NCBI GenBank assembly: GCA_024639925.1
Contig: JAHEGA010000019.1
Span: 1,270-29,296 of the forward strand
Direction: 5' to 3'
Source of the DNA: Microbacteriaceae bacterium
Lineage (GTDB): Bacteria; Actinomycetota; Actinomycetes; Actinomycetales; Microbacteriaceae
DNA: 28,027 bases
In this document: positions 15,151 through 22,297 of the stretch, one piece after another
Numbering within the stretch: position 1 is the stretch's first letter
Layout of the letters: every line of letters starts with the position of its first letter
The notes under the pieces: generated by a model
The model's input: only the letters and a program-made list of their open reading frames with translations
The model's database searches: none
What the model was told of the DNA's origin: nothing
Translations under genes and position numbers: made by a program

Positions 15151-15504
15151 TCAGGACAGCACTGTGGAGACCAGTGCGAATGCACTCCAGCAGGCACCAA
15201 TACCCCCGAGGCAGTGGGCTGCGGCAAGACCGAGAAGGGCGACTGGCCGGCGGGTTACCTGGCCGGGGGTCAGCTGGAGTGCCAGCGTCGAAAACGTGGT
15301 GAGGCCACCGCACAGACCGGCAATCAGGGGAAGCGATCCCGCCACGACGGGGAAGGCTGCTACCCCACCGGCGAGGGCTGATCCCGCGACGTTCACAGTG
15401 AGAATCGCCACCCACGGTTTGCTCGCAAACTCGATCATGGCCCAGCGCAGCACGGCGCCCAGTGCTCCAAGCCCCAGGCTGAGCGCCCACACCGAAAGGC
15501 TCAT
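15151..15504 (-). CDS. crcB: Fluoride channel FluC/CrcB subunit 1
   Basis: A 117-residue protein with four hydrophobic helices. FluC marks: GALGAVLRW near the N-terminus, LTVNVAGS (the pore Asn) and GGLTTFSTLALQL (the TTFST segment at the helix-3 break). FluC proteins are dual-topology dimers that export fluoride passively. Start ATG 15504 overlaps the stop of the second crcB by 4 bp (ATGA), replacing a longer open frame that would run deep into that gene. Two adjacent paralogues usually form a heterodimer of fixed opposite orientation. Confidence 0.92.
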   Translation of the reverse strand: MSLSVWALSLGLGALGAVLRWAMIEFASKPWVAILTVNVAGSALAGGVAAFPVVAGSLPLIAGLCGGLTTFSTLALQLTPGQVTRRPVALLGLAAAHCLGGIGACWSAFALVSTVLS

Positions 15505-15884
15505 GCGGGAACCTCCTGGCGCACGCGAAGCCTGTGTCCAGCCTGCCAACCAGACCACGCCGCAAACACACCGACACTGAAATGCAGGGCGAGGAATCCC
15601 ACGCCGACGCCGAGCGTTGCGGTTGCGACGAACAGCGACACAGCAGAAAACGTCGTGAAGGCGCCGAGAAACCCGACTCCTAGAGCCGAGCGCAGAGCGG
15701 GTGAGAGGGTGGGCAACCCGTGACCGACGACCAGGCCGAGAACAAAAGCGCCGATGATGTTCACCGCGAGGGTGCTGATTCCGGACTCAAGACCTGCGAG
15801 TCCGACGGCGTTGTCCACCCCAATCCGGGCTGCGGTGCCGAGCGCTCCTGCCAGCGCAACCGCACCGGCCTCTCTGAATTTCAC
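15501..15884 (-). CDS. crcB: Fluoride channel FluC/CrcB subunit 2
   Basis: A 127-residue partner of the downstream gene with the same four-helix plan: GALGTAARIGVD, STLAVNIIGAFVLG (pore Asn) and GAFTTFSAVSLF. It ends in a basic tail (GHRLRVRQEVPA), which together with the basic head of the other subunit suits opposite membrane orientation. The start is GTG 15884, with TAGCCT 7 nt upstream; the frame is open 19 codons further but that part covers the promoter. Because the predicted mRNA is leaderless, there is no room for a fluoride riboswitch. Confidence 0.9.
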   Translation of the reverse strand: MKFREAGAVALAGALGTAARIGVDNAVGLAGLESGISTLAVNIIGAFVLGLVVGHGLPTLSPALRSALGVGFLGAFTTFSAVSLFVATATLGVGVGFLALHFSVGVFAAWSGWQAGHRLRVRQEVPA

Positions 15885-15891
15885 ATAGCCG

Positions 15892-15897
15892 AGGCTA
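15892..15897 (-). promoter_or_regulatory. -10 element of the crcB pair
   Basis: TAGCCT on the minus strand, 7 nt before GTG 15884. It sits 13 bp from the opposing -10 of the secreted protein gene. Confidence 0.5.
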
Positions 15898-15910
15898 GTG
15901 CGTGCGCTTC

Positions 15911-15916
15911 TAGACT
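15911..15916 (+). promoter_or_regulatory. -10 element of secreted protein gene
   Basis: TAGACT, exactly 6 nt before ATG 15923. It is identical to the purM -10 and has the same spacing. Confidence 0.6.
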
Positions 15917-15922
15917 GGGGGC

Positions 15923-16567
15923 ATGGCCCCTGCATCATCACGCGCTAAACGCACGTCCTGGGGACTCTTGGGTGGTGTCTTTGCCGTTCTGCTGGTGATG
16001 GGAGCGTGGTTGATTGTGCCCATTCTGACCAGTTCCCCGCAGGGTCAATCTGGCCAACCCTTGGAGGTGGAGGGCTTTCCGATCAGCGTGACGGCCCTGG
16101 GTGATGATGGGCGCGAGCGCACCCTGTCCGTGGCGATTGAGAACACGGACCGTGGGTTGGATCAGCTTCTGCCGGGCGACCGAATAACGGTCAGTGCCAA
16201 GGGCTACGACGCGTCATCCGGTGTGTACGTCGCCCTGTGCAAAGTCCCTGACGACCTCGGTGTGAAACCCGGCCCCTGTCTGGGGGGAGTTGGCGCAATG
16301 GACGAGCAGGATGACGTTGTCGCGGACGTGGTGGAGTACGCGCCGTCGAATTGGATTAATGACGACTGGGCGTGGAGATTGTTTGGGTCTCGCAGCTTTG
16401 ATGACCGCGAGGCAGGAACTTTCACCGCTTTCATCGAGGTGCCCGAGGCCGCGGATGAGAATGTTGACTGCCGCGCTGTGCCATGCGGGCTCTACACCCG
16501 CAACGACCACACGGCGCTGGAGGATCGTGTCCAGGATCTCTATGTGCCGATTGCTTTTGGTGAGTAG
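15923..16567 (+). CDS. Secreted/membrane-anchored neocarzinostatin-like protein
   Basis: A 214-residue protein with a basic head and one hydrophobic helix (about 14-35) that could be a signal anchor. The exported part has ITVSAKGYDASSGVYVALC, a pattern common to the actinobacterial neocarzinostatin-like Ig-fold family, and ends GLYTRNDHTALEDRVQDLYVPIAF, also typical. Four cysteines (106/119 and 183/188) would form two disulfides; the second pair has the C-x4-C spacing of neocarzinostatin itself. No enediyne genes are nearby, so a toxin-carrier role is unlikely; function unknown. ATG 15923 is set by a -10 hexamer 6 nt upstream. The 3' end overlaps the convergent YczE-type gene by 28 bp. Confidence 0.75.
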   Translation: MAPASSRAKRTSWGLLGGVFAVLLVMGAWLIVPILTSSPQGQSGQPLEVEGFPISVTALGDDGRERTLSVAIENTDRGLDQLLPGDRITVSAKGYDASSGVYVALCKVPDDLGVKPGPCLGGVGAMDEQDDVVADVVEYAPSNWINDDWAWRLFGSRSFDDREAGTFTAFIEVPEAADENVDCRAVPCGLYTRNDHTALEDRVQDLYVPIAFGE

Positions 16568-17157
16568 GGGCCGATTCGGTAGACCTTGATGGCGCGTTGC
16601 GCCAGGGGGCCAATCATCAGCGCAAAAATCACTGTTCCCACTCCGACGGTTCCGCCCAGGAACCACCCGATGCTGAGCACAATGACCTCGACCGTGGTGC
16701 GAGCGGCCCACAGCGGCCAGCCATATCGGGCGTTGATCCCGACCATCAGGCCGTCTCGAGGACCCGGGCCAAAACCAGCACCGATATAGAAGCCGCTCGC
16801 AATTCCCATCATTAGGAGTCCGGCGGCAAAAAGCACAATCTTGTGAACCAATAGGTCGGGGACGTCAACGAGAGCCAGACCTATTTCCATACTGGGTCCG
16901 ACCAGTAGGGCGTTCAGCACGGTTCCCAGGCCTGGCCGTTGACGTAAGGGAATCCAGAACAGCAGGACCACGCCGCTGGAGATCACCACAATCCAGCCAA
17001 AACTCCAGCCCCAGGTGACGTGGAGCCCTTCGGCGAAGACGGTCCAGGGGTCGACGCCGAGGCTTGCTTTTAACATCATCGCGGCAGCGAAACCGAAAAG
17101 AAAAAGCCCGGTGAGAAGTTGTACCAGCCTTCGGACGGTGTGAAGGGATTGGGGCAC
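16540..17157 (-). CDS. YczE/YitT-like integral membrane protein
   Basis: A 205-residue protein with about five membrane helices. It carries the family's LKASLGVDPWTVF segment near the N-terminus and GAGFGPGPRDGLMVGI in the second half, characteristic of YczE-type proteins. Family members are found near biosynthetic or transport genes, but no substrate is known. The start is GTG 17157. A TAGAGT hexamer ends 5 nt upstream, slightly tighter than the other leaderless starts in the window. It diverges from the DEAD-box helicase gene across 228 bp and overlaps the preceding secreted protein gene. Confidence 0.85.
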   Translation of the reverse strand: MPQSLHTVRRLVQLLTGLFLFGFAAAMMLKASLGVDPWTVFAEGLHVTWGWSFGWIVVISSGVVLLFWIPLRQRPGLGTVLNALLVGPSMEIGLALVDVPDLLVHKIVLFAAGLLMMGIASGFYIGAGFGPGPRDGLMVGINARYGWPLWAARTTVEVIVLSIGWFLGGTVGVGTVIFALMIGPLAQRAIKVYRIGPYSPKAIGT

Positions 17158-17385
17158 AGCTCACTCTAACTCCCGGAGGGTCTAGGAATTTCGCGTCCAC
17201 CCTGTTATCGTCATGAGTGGAACAAGGGTTCGCCATTGCGGGCAGAACCAGTGGGCCATCGCCTCACAATCGTGAGAGCGGCCACGTGTGTAGTTGAAAC
17301 AGCCCTGGTCTGGCGTTATGTGATTTGGGTTGGTGTCCTCGTGACATCTCTACTCCCCATCACAACAAGAAAGATCCACCCTGTC
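17158..17385. other. Intergenic region upstream of DEAD-box helicase
   Basis: A 228-bp gap, the longest in the window. It holds TAGAGT (minus, 17163-17168) for the YczE-type gene. On the plus strand TTGAAA (17294-17299), a 17-bp spacer and TATGTG (17317-17322) make a plausible promoter that would give the helicase a leader of about 57 nt. A second hexamer, TATCGT at 17206-17211, would give a much longer leader. The helicase frame is open without stop from 17236, but this stretch does not look like protein of the same composition. Confidence 0.4.
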
Positions 17386-19131
17386 ATGCCTCAAAAGAAG
17401 CAGGCTCCTTCATGGCGCCCACCCAGCAAACGCACCTCTTTCCAAGACTCTAAGAAACGTCACGGATCCAAGCCACCAGCGCGTAATGGTGAGCGCACCG
17501 ACAATCAGTCGCGCGGTGAACGCCCCGAGCGCGCCGAGCGCACGGAGCGCCCCTACTCCCCGGGCAAGAAAAAGTTCACCCCCCGGAGCGATCGACCCGC
17601 GGGTGATTCACGTTCCTCACGCCCTCAGCGCTCCGACCGTTCTGACCAGAACGAACGCCCGGCTCGCTCACAGCGCCCGGACCGGTTTGAGCGTTCCGAG
17701 CGCCCCGCGGGCGAACGTCGCTCAGACCGCTTTGAGAAATCCGAGCGTCCAGCACGCCACAAGAAGTCAGACCAAGCGCACTCGGGCAACCGGGGCCCGC
17801 GCCGTGATTTCGAGGATCGCTCTCACCGAGCACCCCGTCGCGATCACGAGCAATCGGATCGTTCGCAGGGTCGCCCCCGCTACGACAAGCCGCAGACGCG
17901 AGCCGCTCAGCGCCCGCAGGTCGTTCACGATGCTCTAGAAGCCATCGCCGTCACCGCCGACTCCGCGGAAGGTTTGGAGTTTGGTGACCTTGGTTTGGGC
18001 CAGCGCATCGTCGAGACCATCGCTGATCTTGGCGCCAGCACCCCATTTGCTCTGCAGGCAGCCACTATTCCGGTGGCTTTGGAGGGCCGTCACGTCCTCG
18101 GCCGTGGCCGAACAGGCTCAGGAAAGACCATTGCCTTTGCCGCACCCACGGTGGAGCGACTGTTGCGCCTGAGCAACAAGGGTGTGAAGCGCGCGGTGGG
18201 TCGCGCCCCTCGCGCATTAATTCTTGCTCCGACCAGAGAGCTTGCGTTGCAGATTGATCGCACCGTTCAGCCGATCGCCCGGAGCGTGGGACTGTTCACC
18301 ACACAGATTTATGGTGGCGTTCCCCTCGGCCGACAGATTGGCGCTCTCGAGCGAGGCGTAGACATTGTGATCGGCACCCCGGGACGTATCGAAGACTTGA
18401 TGGCACGAGGCAAACTCGATGTCTCCCAGGTCGTGATTTCCGTTGTTGACGAGGCAGACCACATGTCGGAGCTTGGCTTCATTGAGCCCCTGCAGCGGAT
18501 TCTCTCCTCGACGGACCCAACGGGTCAGCGCTTGCTGTTCTCGGCAACGCTGGATCGTGGTGTGAGTTCGATCGTGAGTGAATTCCTCCCCAACCCTGCC
18601 GTGTTTGAGGTGGCCGGTGAGAACCAAGAATCGTCCACCATCGATCATCGCGTGTACGTCGTTGACCAACGCGAAAAGCGCAACATGGTGGTGGCTCTTG
18701 CTCGTGTCAGCGGCAAGACCCTGATGTTCACCCGGACACGGGCCTTTGCGGAGGAGCTCGCCGACCACCTGGAGGACCACGACATCCCCGCAGTCAGCCT
18801 GCACGGTGATTTGAACCAAGCCCGTCGTCAGCGCAACTTGGACAAACTCACCTCGGGTCGCGTGAACGTCTTGGTTGCAACGGATGTTGCTGCCCGAGGC
18901 ATCCACGTCGATGACATCGACACGGTGATTCAGGTGGATGCACCCGATGACTTTAAGTCCTACGTCCACCGCTCGGGCCGAACGGGCCGTGCCGGTAAAG
19001 AAGGTGTGGTGATCACGTTGACCACCAAGCCTCGGACCCGACGAGTCGTAGACCTGCTCAAGCAGGCCGGGATCTCCGTCACACCCCAGGACATGAAGAC
19101 CTCACAGCTTGAGGACCTGGCTCTCGTTTAG
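17386..19131 (+). CDS. DEAD-box ATP-dependent RNA helicase
   Basis: From ATG 17386 this is a 581-residue RNA helicase. Residues 1-180 are disordered, rich in Arg/Ser/Asp/Glu/Pro, with recurring SERPA and RSDRFE units. The core follows: Gln224 (Q motif), GRTGSGKT 241-248 (motif I), PTRELA 282-287 (Ia), TPGR 331-334 (Ib), DEAD 355-358 (II), SAT 386-388 (III), ATDVAARGIHVDDIDTVIQ (V) and HRSGRTGRAG (VI). All motifs are intact, so it should unwind RNA using ATP. It probably acts in ribosome assembly or mRNA turnover. Most bacterial relatives carry the basic low-complexity tail at the C-terminus; here it is N-terminal. The frame continues 50 codons upstream, but I choose ATG 17386, where the basic region begins. 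The stop overlaps the EamA stop in TTAG. Confidence 0.93.
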   Translation: MPQKKQAPSWRPPSKRTSFQDSKKRHGSKPPARNGERTDNQSRGERPERAERTERPYSPGKKKFTPRSDRPAGDSRSSRPQRSDRSDQNERPARSQRPDRFERSERPAGERRSDRFEKSERPARHKKSDQAHSGNRGPRRDFEDRSHRAPRRDHEQSDRSQGRPRYDKPQTRAAQRPQVVHDALEAIAVTADSAEGLEFGDLGLGQRIVETIADLGASTPFALQAATIPVALEGRHVLGRGRTGSGKTIAFAAPTVERLLRLSNKGVKRAVGRAPRALILAPTRELALQIDRTVQPIARSVGLFTTQIYGGVPLGRQIGALERGVDIVIGTPGRIEDLMARGKLDVSQVVISVVDEADHMSELGFIEPLQRILSSTDPTGQRLLFSATLDRGVSSIVSEFLPNPAVFEVAGENQESSTIDHRVYVVDQREKRNMVVALARVSGKTLMFTRTRAFAEELADHLEDHDIPAVSLHGDLNQARRQRNLDKLTSGRVNVLVATDVAARGIHVDDIDTVIQVDAPDDFKSYVHRSGRTGRAGKEGVVITLTTKPRTRRVVDLLKQAGISVTPQDMKTSQLEDLALV

Positions 19132-19997
19132 AGAGCCAGGAGCGCGCTGGCGAGCAACGCCAGCACCAATCCCACCCACTGGATGGTGGCGACGCGCTCT
19201 TTAAGCCAGAGCCCCGCCAGAGCAATCGTTCCCGCGGGATAGAGGGCGACCAGCACGGCCATGACCGTGAGCGACCCCACGCGCAAGCCATAAAGAACGA
19301 CGACGTTGGCGAGCACGTCCAGAAGTCCCGCGGCGACGATCATCCCCCACGCGCTGCGGAGTTCCGTGACGCCGGGAAGCCGCGGAACGAGAGCTTTGCG
19401 CCAGCGGACGATCAGGACGACTCCGACGGCTAGCGCTAACGCGGTCGTGGAGACCACCCGGTTGGCGACCAGAGGAATCAGACCGGAGTCACCCGGTGTC
19501 GCATCCAAGAGCACGATGGTCAGCCCAATCAGCGTCCCGGAAGCAACCGCCATCACCAGCCCGACCGGACGAGGTCGCACGGCGCCGTCCTCGGGAACAA
19601 ATCCCACGAAAATGATCGCGAGCAGTGCTAGGCCGAGTGCAAAGAAAAAAGTTCCACCGCCGCTTTCGCCCTGCCACAAACCAATGGAGACGGGCACGAG
19701 CGCGGAAAGGAAGGCGGTGGTGGGCGAGAGGATGCTCATCGGGCCAATAGCCAAGCTCCCATAGAGCAGTCCGATGCCGAGTGCTCCGGCAAGGCCGGAG
19801 GCACCTCCCAGTAGCCAGGCGGAGGCAGTCGAGGTAGCGGGGACAAAAATCGAGGTCACCAGAAGGCCGACTAACCCCACGAGCGCAACGCCGGCGGTGG
19901 TGAGCAAGGTAGAGGATCGCCTGGAGGCGAGACCTCCGAAGAAGTCGGCAGCGCCATAGGTCAGGGCTCCGGTCAGCCCCAGAAAAACGGTGAGCAC
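19128..19997 (-). CDS. EamA/DMT-family transporter
   Basis: A 289-residue protein with about ten membrane helices in two EamA repeats (roughly 1-135 and 147-289). Typical marks are TYGAADFFGGLASRR in helix 1, AIGPMSILSPTTAFLSALVPV at the end of repeat one and RVGSLTVMAVLVALYPAGTI near the end of repeat two. DMT transporters export metabolites such as amino acids; the substrate cannot be told. The start is GTG 19997. A TACTGT hexamer about 30 nt upstream and a weak AGGAA ribosome site are visible. It diverges from cysK (101 bp), so export of a cysteine-related compound is possible but only a guess from position. Confidence 0.88.
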   Translation of the reverse strand: MLTVFLGLTGALTYGAADFFGGLASRRSSTLLTTAGVALVGLVGLLVTSIFVPATSTASAWLLGGASGLAGALGIGLLYGSLAIGPMSILSPTTAFLSALVPVSIGLWQGESGGGTFFFALGLALLAIIFVGFVPEDGAVRPRPVGLVMAVASGTLIGLTIVLLDATPGDSGLIPLVANRVVSTTALALAVGVVLIVRWRKALVPRLPGVTELRSAWGMIVAAGLLDVLANVVVLYGLRVGSLTVMAVLVALYPAGTIALAGLWLKERVATIQWVGLVLALLASALLAL

Positions 19998-20063
19998 AGT
20001 GAGACCCTCAACTTCCTGACGTAACAGTATGACGCATCACTTTGCGCATGCCGGCTCGAGCAA

Positions 20064-20069
20064 TACGCT
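20064..20069 (+). promoter_or_regulatory. -10 element of the cysK-cysE-plsC operon
   Basis: TACGCT, with a predicted start near 20076 and a leader of about 23 nt holding AAGGAG (20089-20094), 4 nt before GTG 20099. The leader is too short for a SAM or T-box riboswitch. Confidence 0.45.
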
Positions 20070-20098
20070 GGGATTCTCTGTCAGAAAGAAGGAGCATC

Positions 20099-21034
20099 GT
20101 GGCGCTGGTTTATGGAGATATCACTGAGGCTTTCGGTAACACCCCTCTGGTTCGACTGAACCGTCTCACCGAAAACGCTGGCGCAACGGTGTTGGCGAAA
20201 CTGGAGTTCTACAACCCGTCCTCGTCGGTCAAAGACCGTTTGGCCATCGCCATTGTGGACGCAGCGGAAGCCTCCGGAGAGCTACAGCCCGGTGGCACCA
20301 TCGTGGAAGCCACCAGTGGTAACACCGGTATTGCACTCGCCATGGTGGCAGCGGCCCGCGGGTATAAAGCCGTATTGACCATGCCGGAAAGCATGAGCAT
20401 GGAGCGTCGCATGTTGTTGCGCGCCTACGGTGCGGAACTGGTCTTGACTCCTGCTCCCGAGGGGATGAGCGGTGCCCTCAGCAAAGCTGAGGAGATTGTC
20501 GCGGACATTCCCGGAGCAGTGTTGGCCAAGCAGTTTGCGAACCCCGCGAACCCGGAGATTCACCGCCGCACGACGGCGGAAGAAATTTGGCGCGACACCG
20601 ATGGAGCCGTGGACGTCTTTGTGGCCGGGGTAGGAACCGGGGGAACTCTGACGGGAACCGGTCAGGAACTGAAGTCTCGTAAACCCGGTCTGACCGTCGT
20701 GGGTGTCGAACCACTGGAGTCACCGCTTCTGACGGGAGGAGCCGCTGGACCCCACAAAATTCAGGGAATCGGGGCAAACTTTATTCCCGAAATTCTTGAC
20801 CGCGAGGTCTACGACGAAGTCATTGACGTGAGCGCGGAGCAGGCAGTGGCCATGGCGCGTCGACTCGGCGCGGAAGAGGGAATCCTTGGCGGCATATCCT
20901 CGGGTGCGACCGCGCACGCAGCATTGGAGCTTGCCCACCGGCCCGAGTATGCCGGTGCGACCATCGTGGTGATTCTGGCAAGCTTTGGTGAGCGCTACCT
21001 CTCGACCGTTTTGTATGAAGGACTTGGAACCTAG
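20099..21034 (+). CDS. cysK: Cysteine synthase (O-acetylserine sulfhydrylase)
   Basis: CysK makes cysteine from O-acetylserine and sulfide with PLP. From GTG 20099 the protein has 311 residues, the normal size. Lys45 in NPSSSVKDRLA is the PLP Schiff-base lysine, SGNTG (73-77) is the substrate loop and GVGTGGT (178-184) binds the PLP phosphate. The frame extends 19 codons upstream, but AAGGAG just before 20099 and the family N-terminus fix the start. The stop TAG is directly followed by the cysE ATG. Although the fold also covers cystathionine beta-synthase, the short length and the linkage to cysE support CysK. Confidence 0.95.
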   Translation: MALVYGDITEAFGNTPLVRLNRLTENAGATVLAKLEFYNPSSSVKDRLAIAIVDAAEASGELQPGGTIVEATSGNTGIALAMVAAARGYKAVLTMPESMSMERRMLLRAYGAELVLTPAPEGMSGALSKAEEIVADIPGAVLAKQFANPANPEIHRRTTAEEIWRDTDGAVDVFVAGVGTGGTLTGTGQELKSRKPGLTVVGVEPLESPLLTGGAAGPHKIQGIGANFIPEILDREVYDEVIDVSAEQAVAMARRLGAEEGILGGISSGATAHAALELAHRPEYAGATIVVILASFGERYLSTVLYEGLGT

Positions 21035-21580
21035 ATGGATTCACCCTCGCCGCTTCGCGAAAACATTGACGCCGCGTTGCAGCGAGACCCCGCTGCTCGC
21101 ACGGCGCTTGAGGTGCTCCTCACCTCCCCTGGAGTCCACGCGCTCGCGTGGCACCGGGTAGCGCACTGGTTGTGGCGGTGGGAGTGGTTCCTGCTCGGGC
21201 GCATGGTGTCCTCGCTCGCTCGGTTCATCACGGGGATCGAAATTCACCCTGGGGCTGTCATCGGGCGGCGGGTGGTCATTGATCACGGCATGGGTGTGGT
21301 CATCGGTGAGACAGCGGTGATCGGCGATGACTGCCTGATTTATCACGGGGTGACCCTTGGCGGTAACGAACAGGTCAGCAGGGATGAGGTGTCCGGTCGC
21401 CGTCACCCGATTCTGGGCAAAGGCGTGCTTGTCGGCACCGGCGCGACAATCCTGGGTCCGGTGACCATTGGCGAGGGGGCAAAGATTGCTGCCATGTCAG
21501 TGGTGTTGAAGGACATACCCGCGGGTGCACTCGCGGTGGGCATCCCCGCTAAGGTCAAGAGGTCCACCAAAGCCAAGTAG
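21035..21580 (+). CDS. cysE: Serine O-acetyltransferase
   Basis: CysE acetylates serine with acetyl-CoA to give the substrate of CysK. The 181-residue protein is the short (EpsC-type) form: an N-terminal helical part with HALAWHRVAHWLW, then left-handed beta-helix hexapeptide repeats from about residue 69 (IHPGAVIGRRVVIDHGMGVVIGETAVIG and following), including the catalytic His of the DHGMG segment and the YHGVTLGG turn. It ends VKRSTKAK rather than in the terminal Ile that docks in CysK in the enteric complex. It begins the base after the cysK stop (TAGATG), so it is almost certainly cotranscribed and coupled. Confidence 0.95.
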   Translation: MDSPSPLRENIDAALQRDPAARTALEVLLTSPGVHALAWHRVAHWLWRWEWFLLGRMVSSLARFITGIEIHPGAVIGRRVVIDHGMGVVIGETAVIGDDCLIYHGVTLGGNEQVSRDEVSGRRHPILGKGVLVGTGATILGPVTIGEGAKIAAMSVVLKDIPAGALAVGIPAKVKRSTKAK

Positions 21581-21586
21581 GTCCTC

Positions 21587-22297
21587 ATGTTGAAGCAGGT
21601 CAGCAGGTTTGTGCTCACCCCGCTCGCGCGGGGGCTCTTCCGGGCAAAGATTGTGGGCCGCAAAAACGTTCCTCGCGAGGGGGCGGTGATCTTGGCCAGT
21701 AATCACCTGTCCTTCATCGACAGTGTGGTGATTACGTTGTTTGCTCCACGGAGTGTGAGCTTCCTCGCCAAGGAGAGCTACTTCACCACCCCCGGCGTGA
21801 AGGGAACGCTCTCACGACTGTTCTTCACCTCGATTGGTGCCATTCCCGTTTCACGGGGCGTGGGCCAGGCAGCGCAAAACGCGTTGGATTCGGGCTTGTC
21901 GCTGCTGCACGAAGGCGAAGCCTTTGCCGTGTACCCGGAGGGAACACGATCTCGGGACGGGCGGCTGTATCGAGGAAAAACCGGGGTTGCGTGGCTGGCA
22001 CTGAACGCCGGTGTTCCCGTGGTCCCTGTGGGCTTGAAGGGAACCGACAAAGTTCAGCCTGTGGGCACCTCAGGGATTCGACCCGCGAAGGTCAGCATCG
22101 AGTTTGGTGAACCTCTCGATTTGTCTCACCACGGATCAGCAGACTCGGGTCGCGCCCGCCGCCATGCAACCGATGAGGTGATGGACGCGATCGCCGCCCT
22201 CTCTGGCCAGGAGCGCGCGGAAGGGTTCAACGAACCTCCCGCGAAGAACATTGTCGAGCGGGTTCGCCGCGGGTTGTTCGGGCGAAACCGCCTTTAG
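21587..22297 (+). CDS. plsC: 1-acyl-sn-glycerol-3-phosphate acyltransferase-like protein
   Basis: A 236-residue membrane-associated acyltransferase of the PlsC family, which acylates lysophosphatidic acid in phospholipid synthesis. It shows SNHLSFIDS (the NHX4D motif, His40/Asp45), FFTSIGAIPVSRG, YPEGTRSRDG (PEGT 117-120) and a final VPVVPVGLKGT block. It begins 6 nt after cysE with an AAGTAGG-like ribosome site, so it is the third gene of the cys operon, though no functional link is evident. Paralogues of PlsC are common in actinobacteria, so acyl acceptor is uncertain. Its stop overlaps the convergent thioredoxin stop by 4 bp (TTAG). Confidence 0.88.
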   Translation: MLKQVSRFVLTPLARGLFRAKIVGRKNVPREGAVILASNHLSFIDSVVITLFAPRSVSFLAKESYFTTPGVKGTLSRLFFTSIGAIPVSRGVGQAAQNALDSGLSLLHEGEAFAVYPEGTRSRDGRLYRGKTGVAWLALNAGVPVVPVGLKGTDKVQPVGTSGIRPAKVSIEFGEPLDLSHHGSADSGRARRHATDEVMDAIAALSGQERAEGFNEPPAKNIVERVRRGLFGRNRL

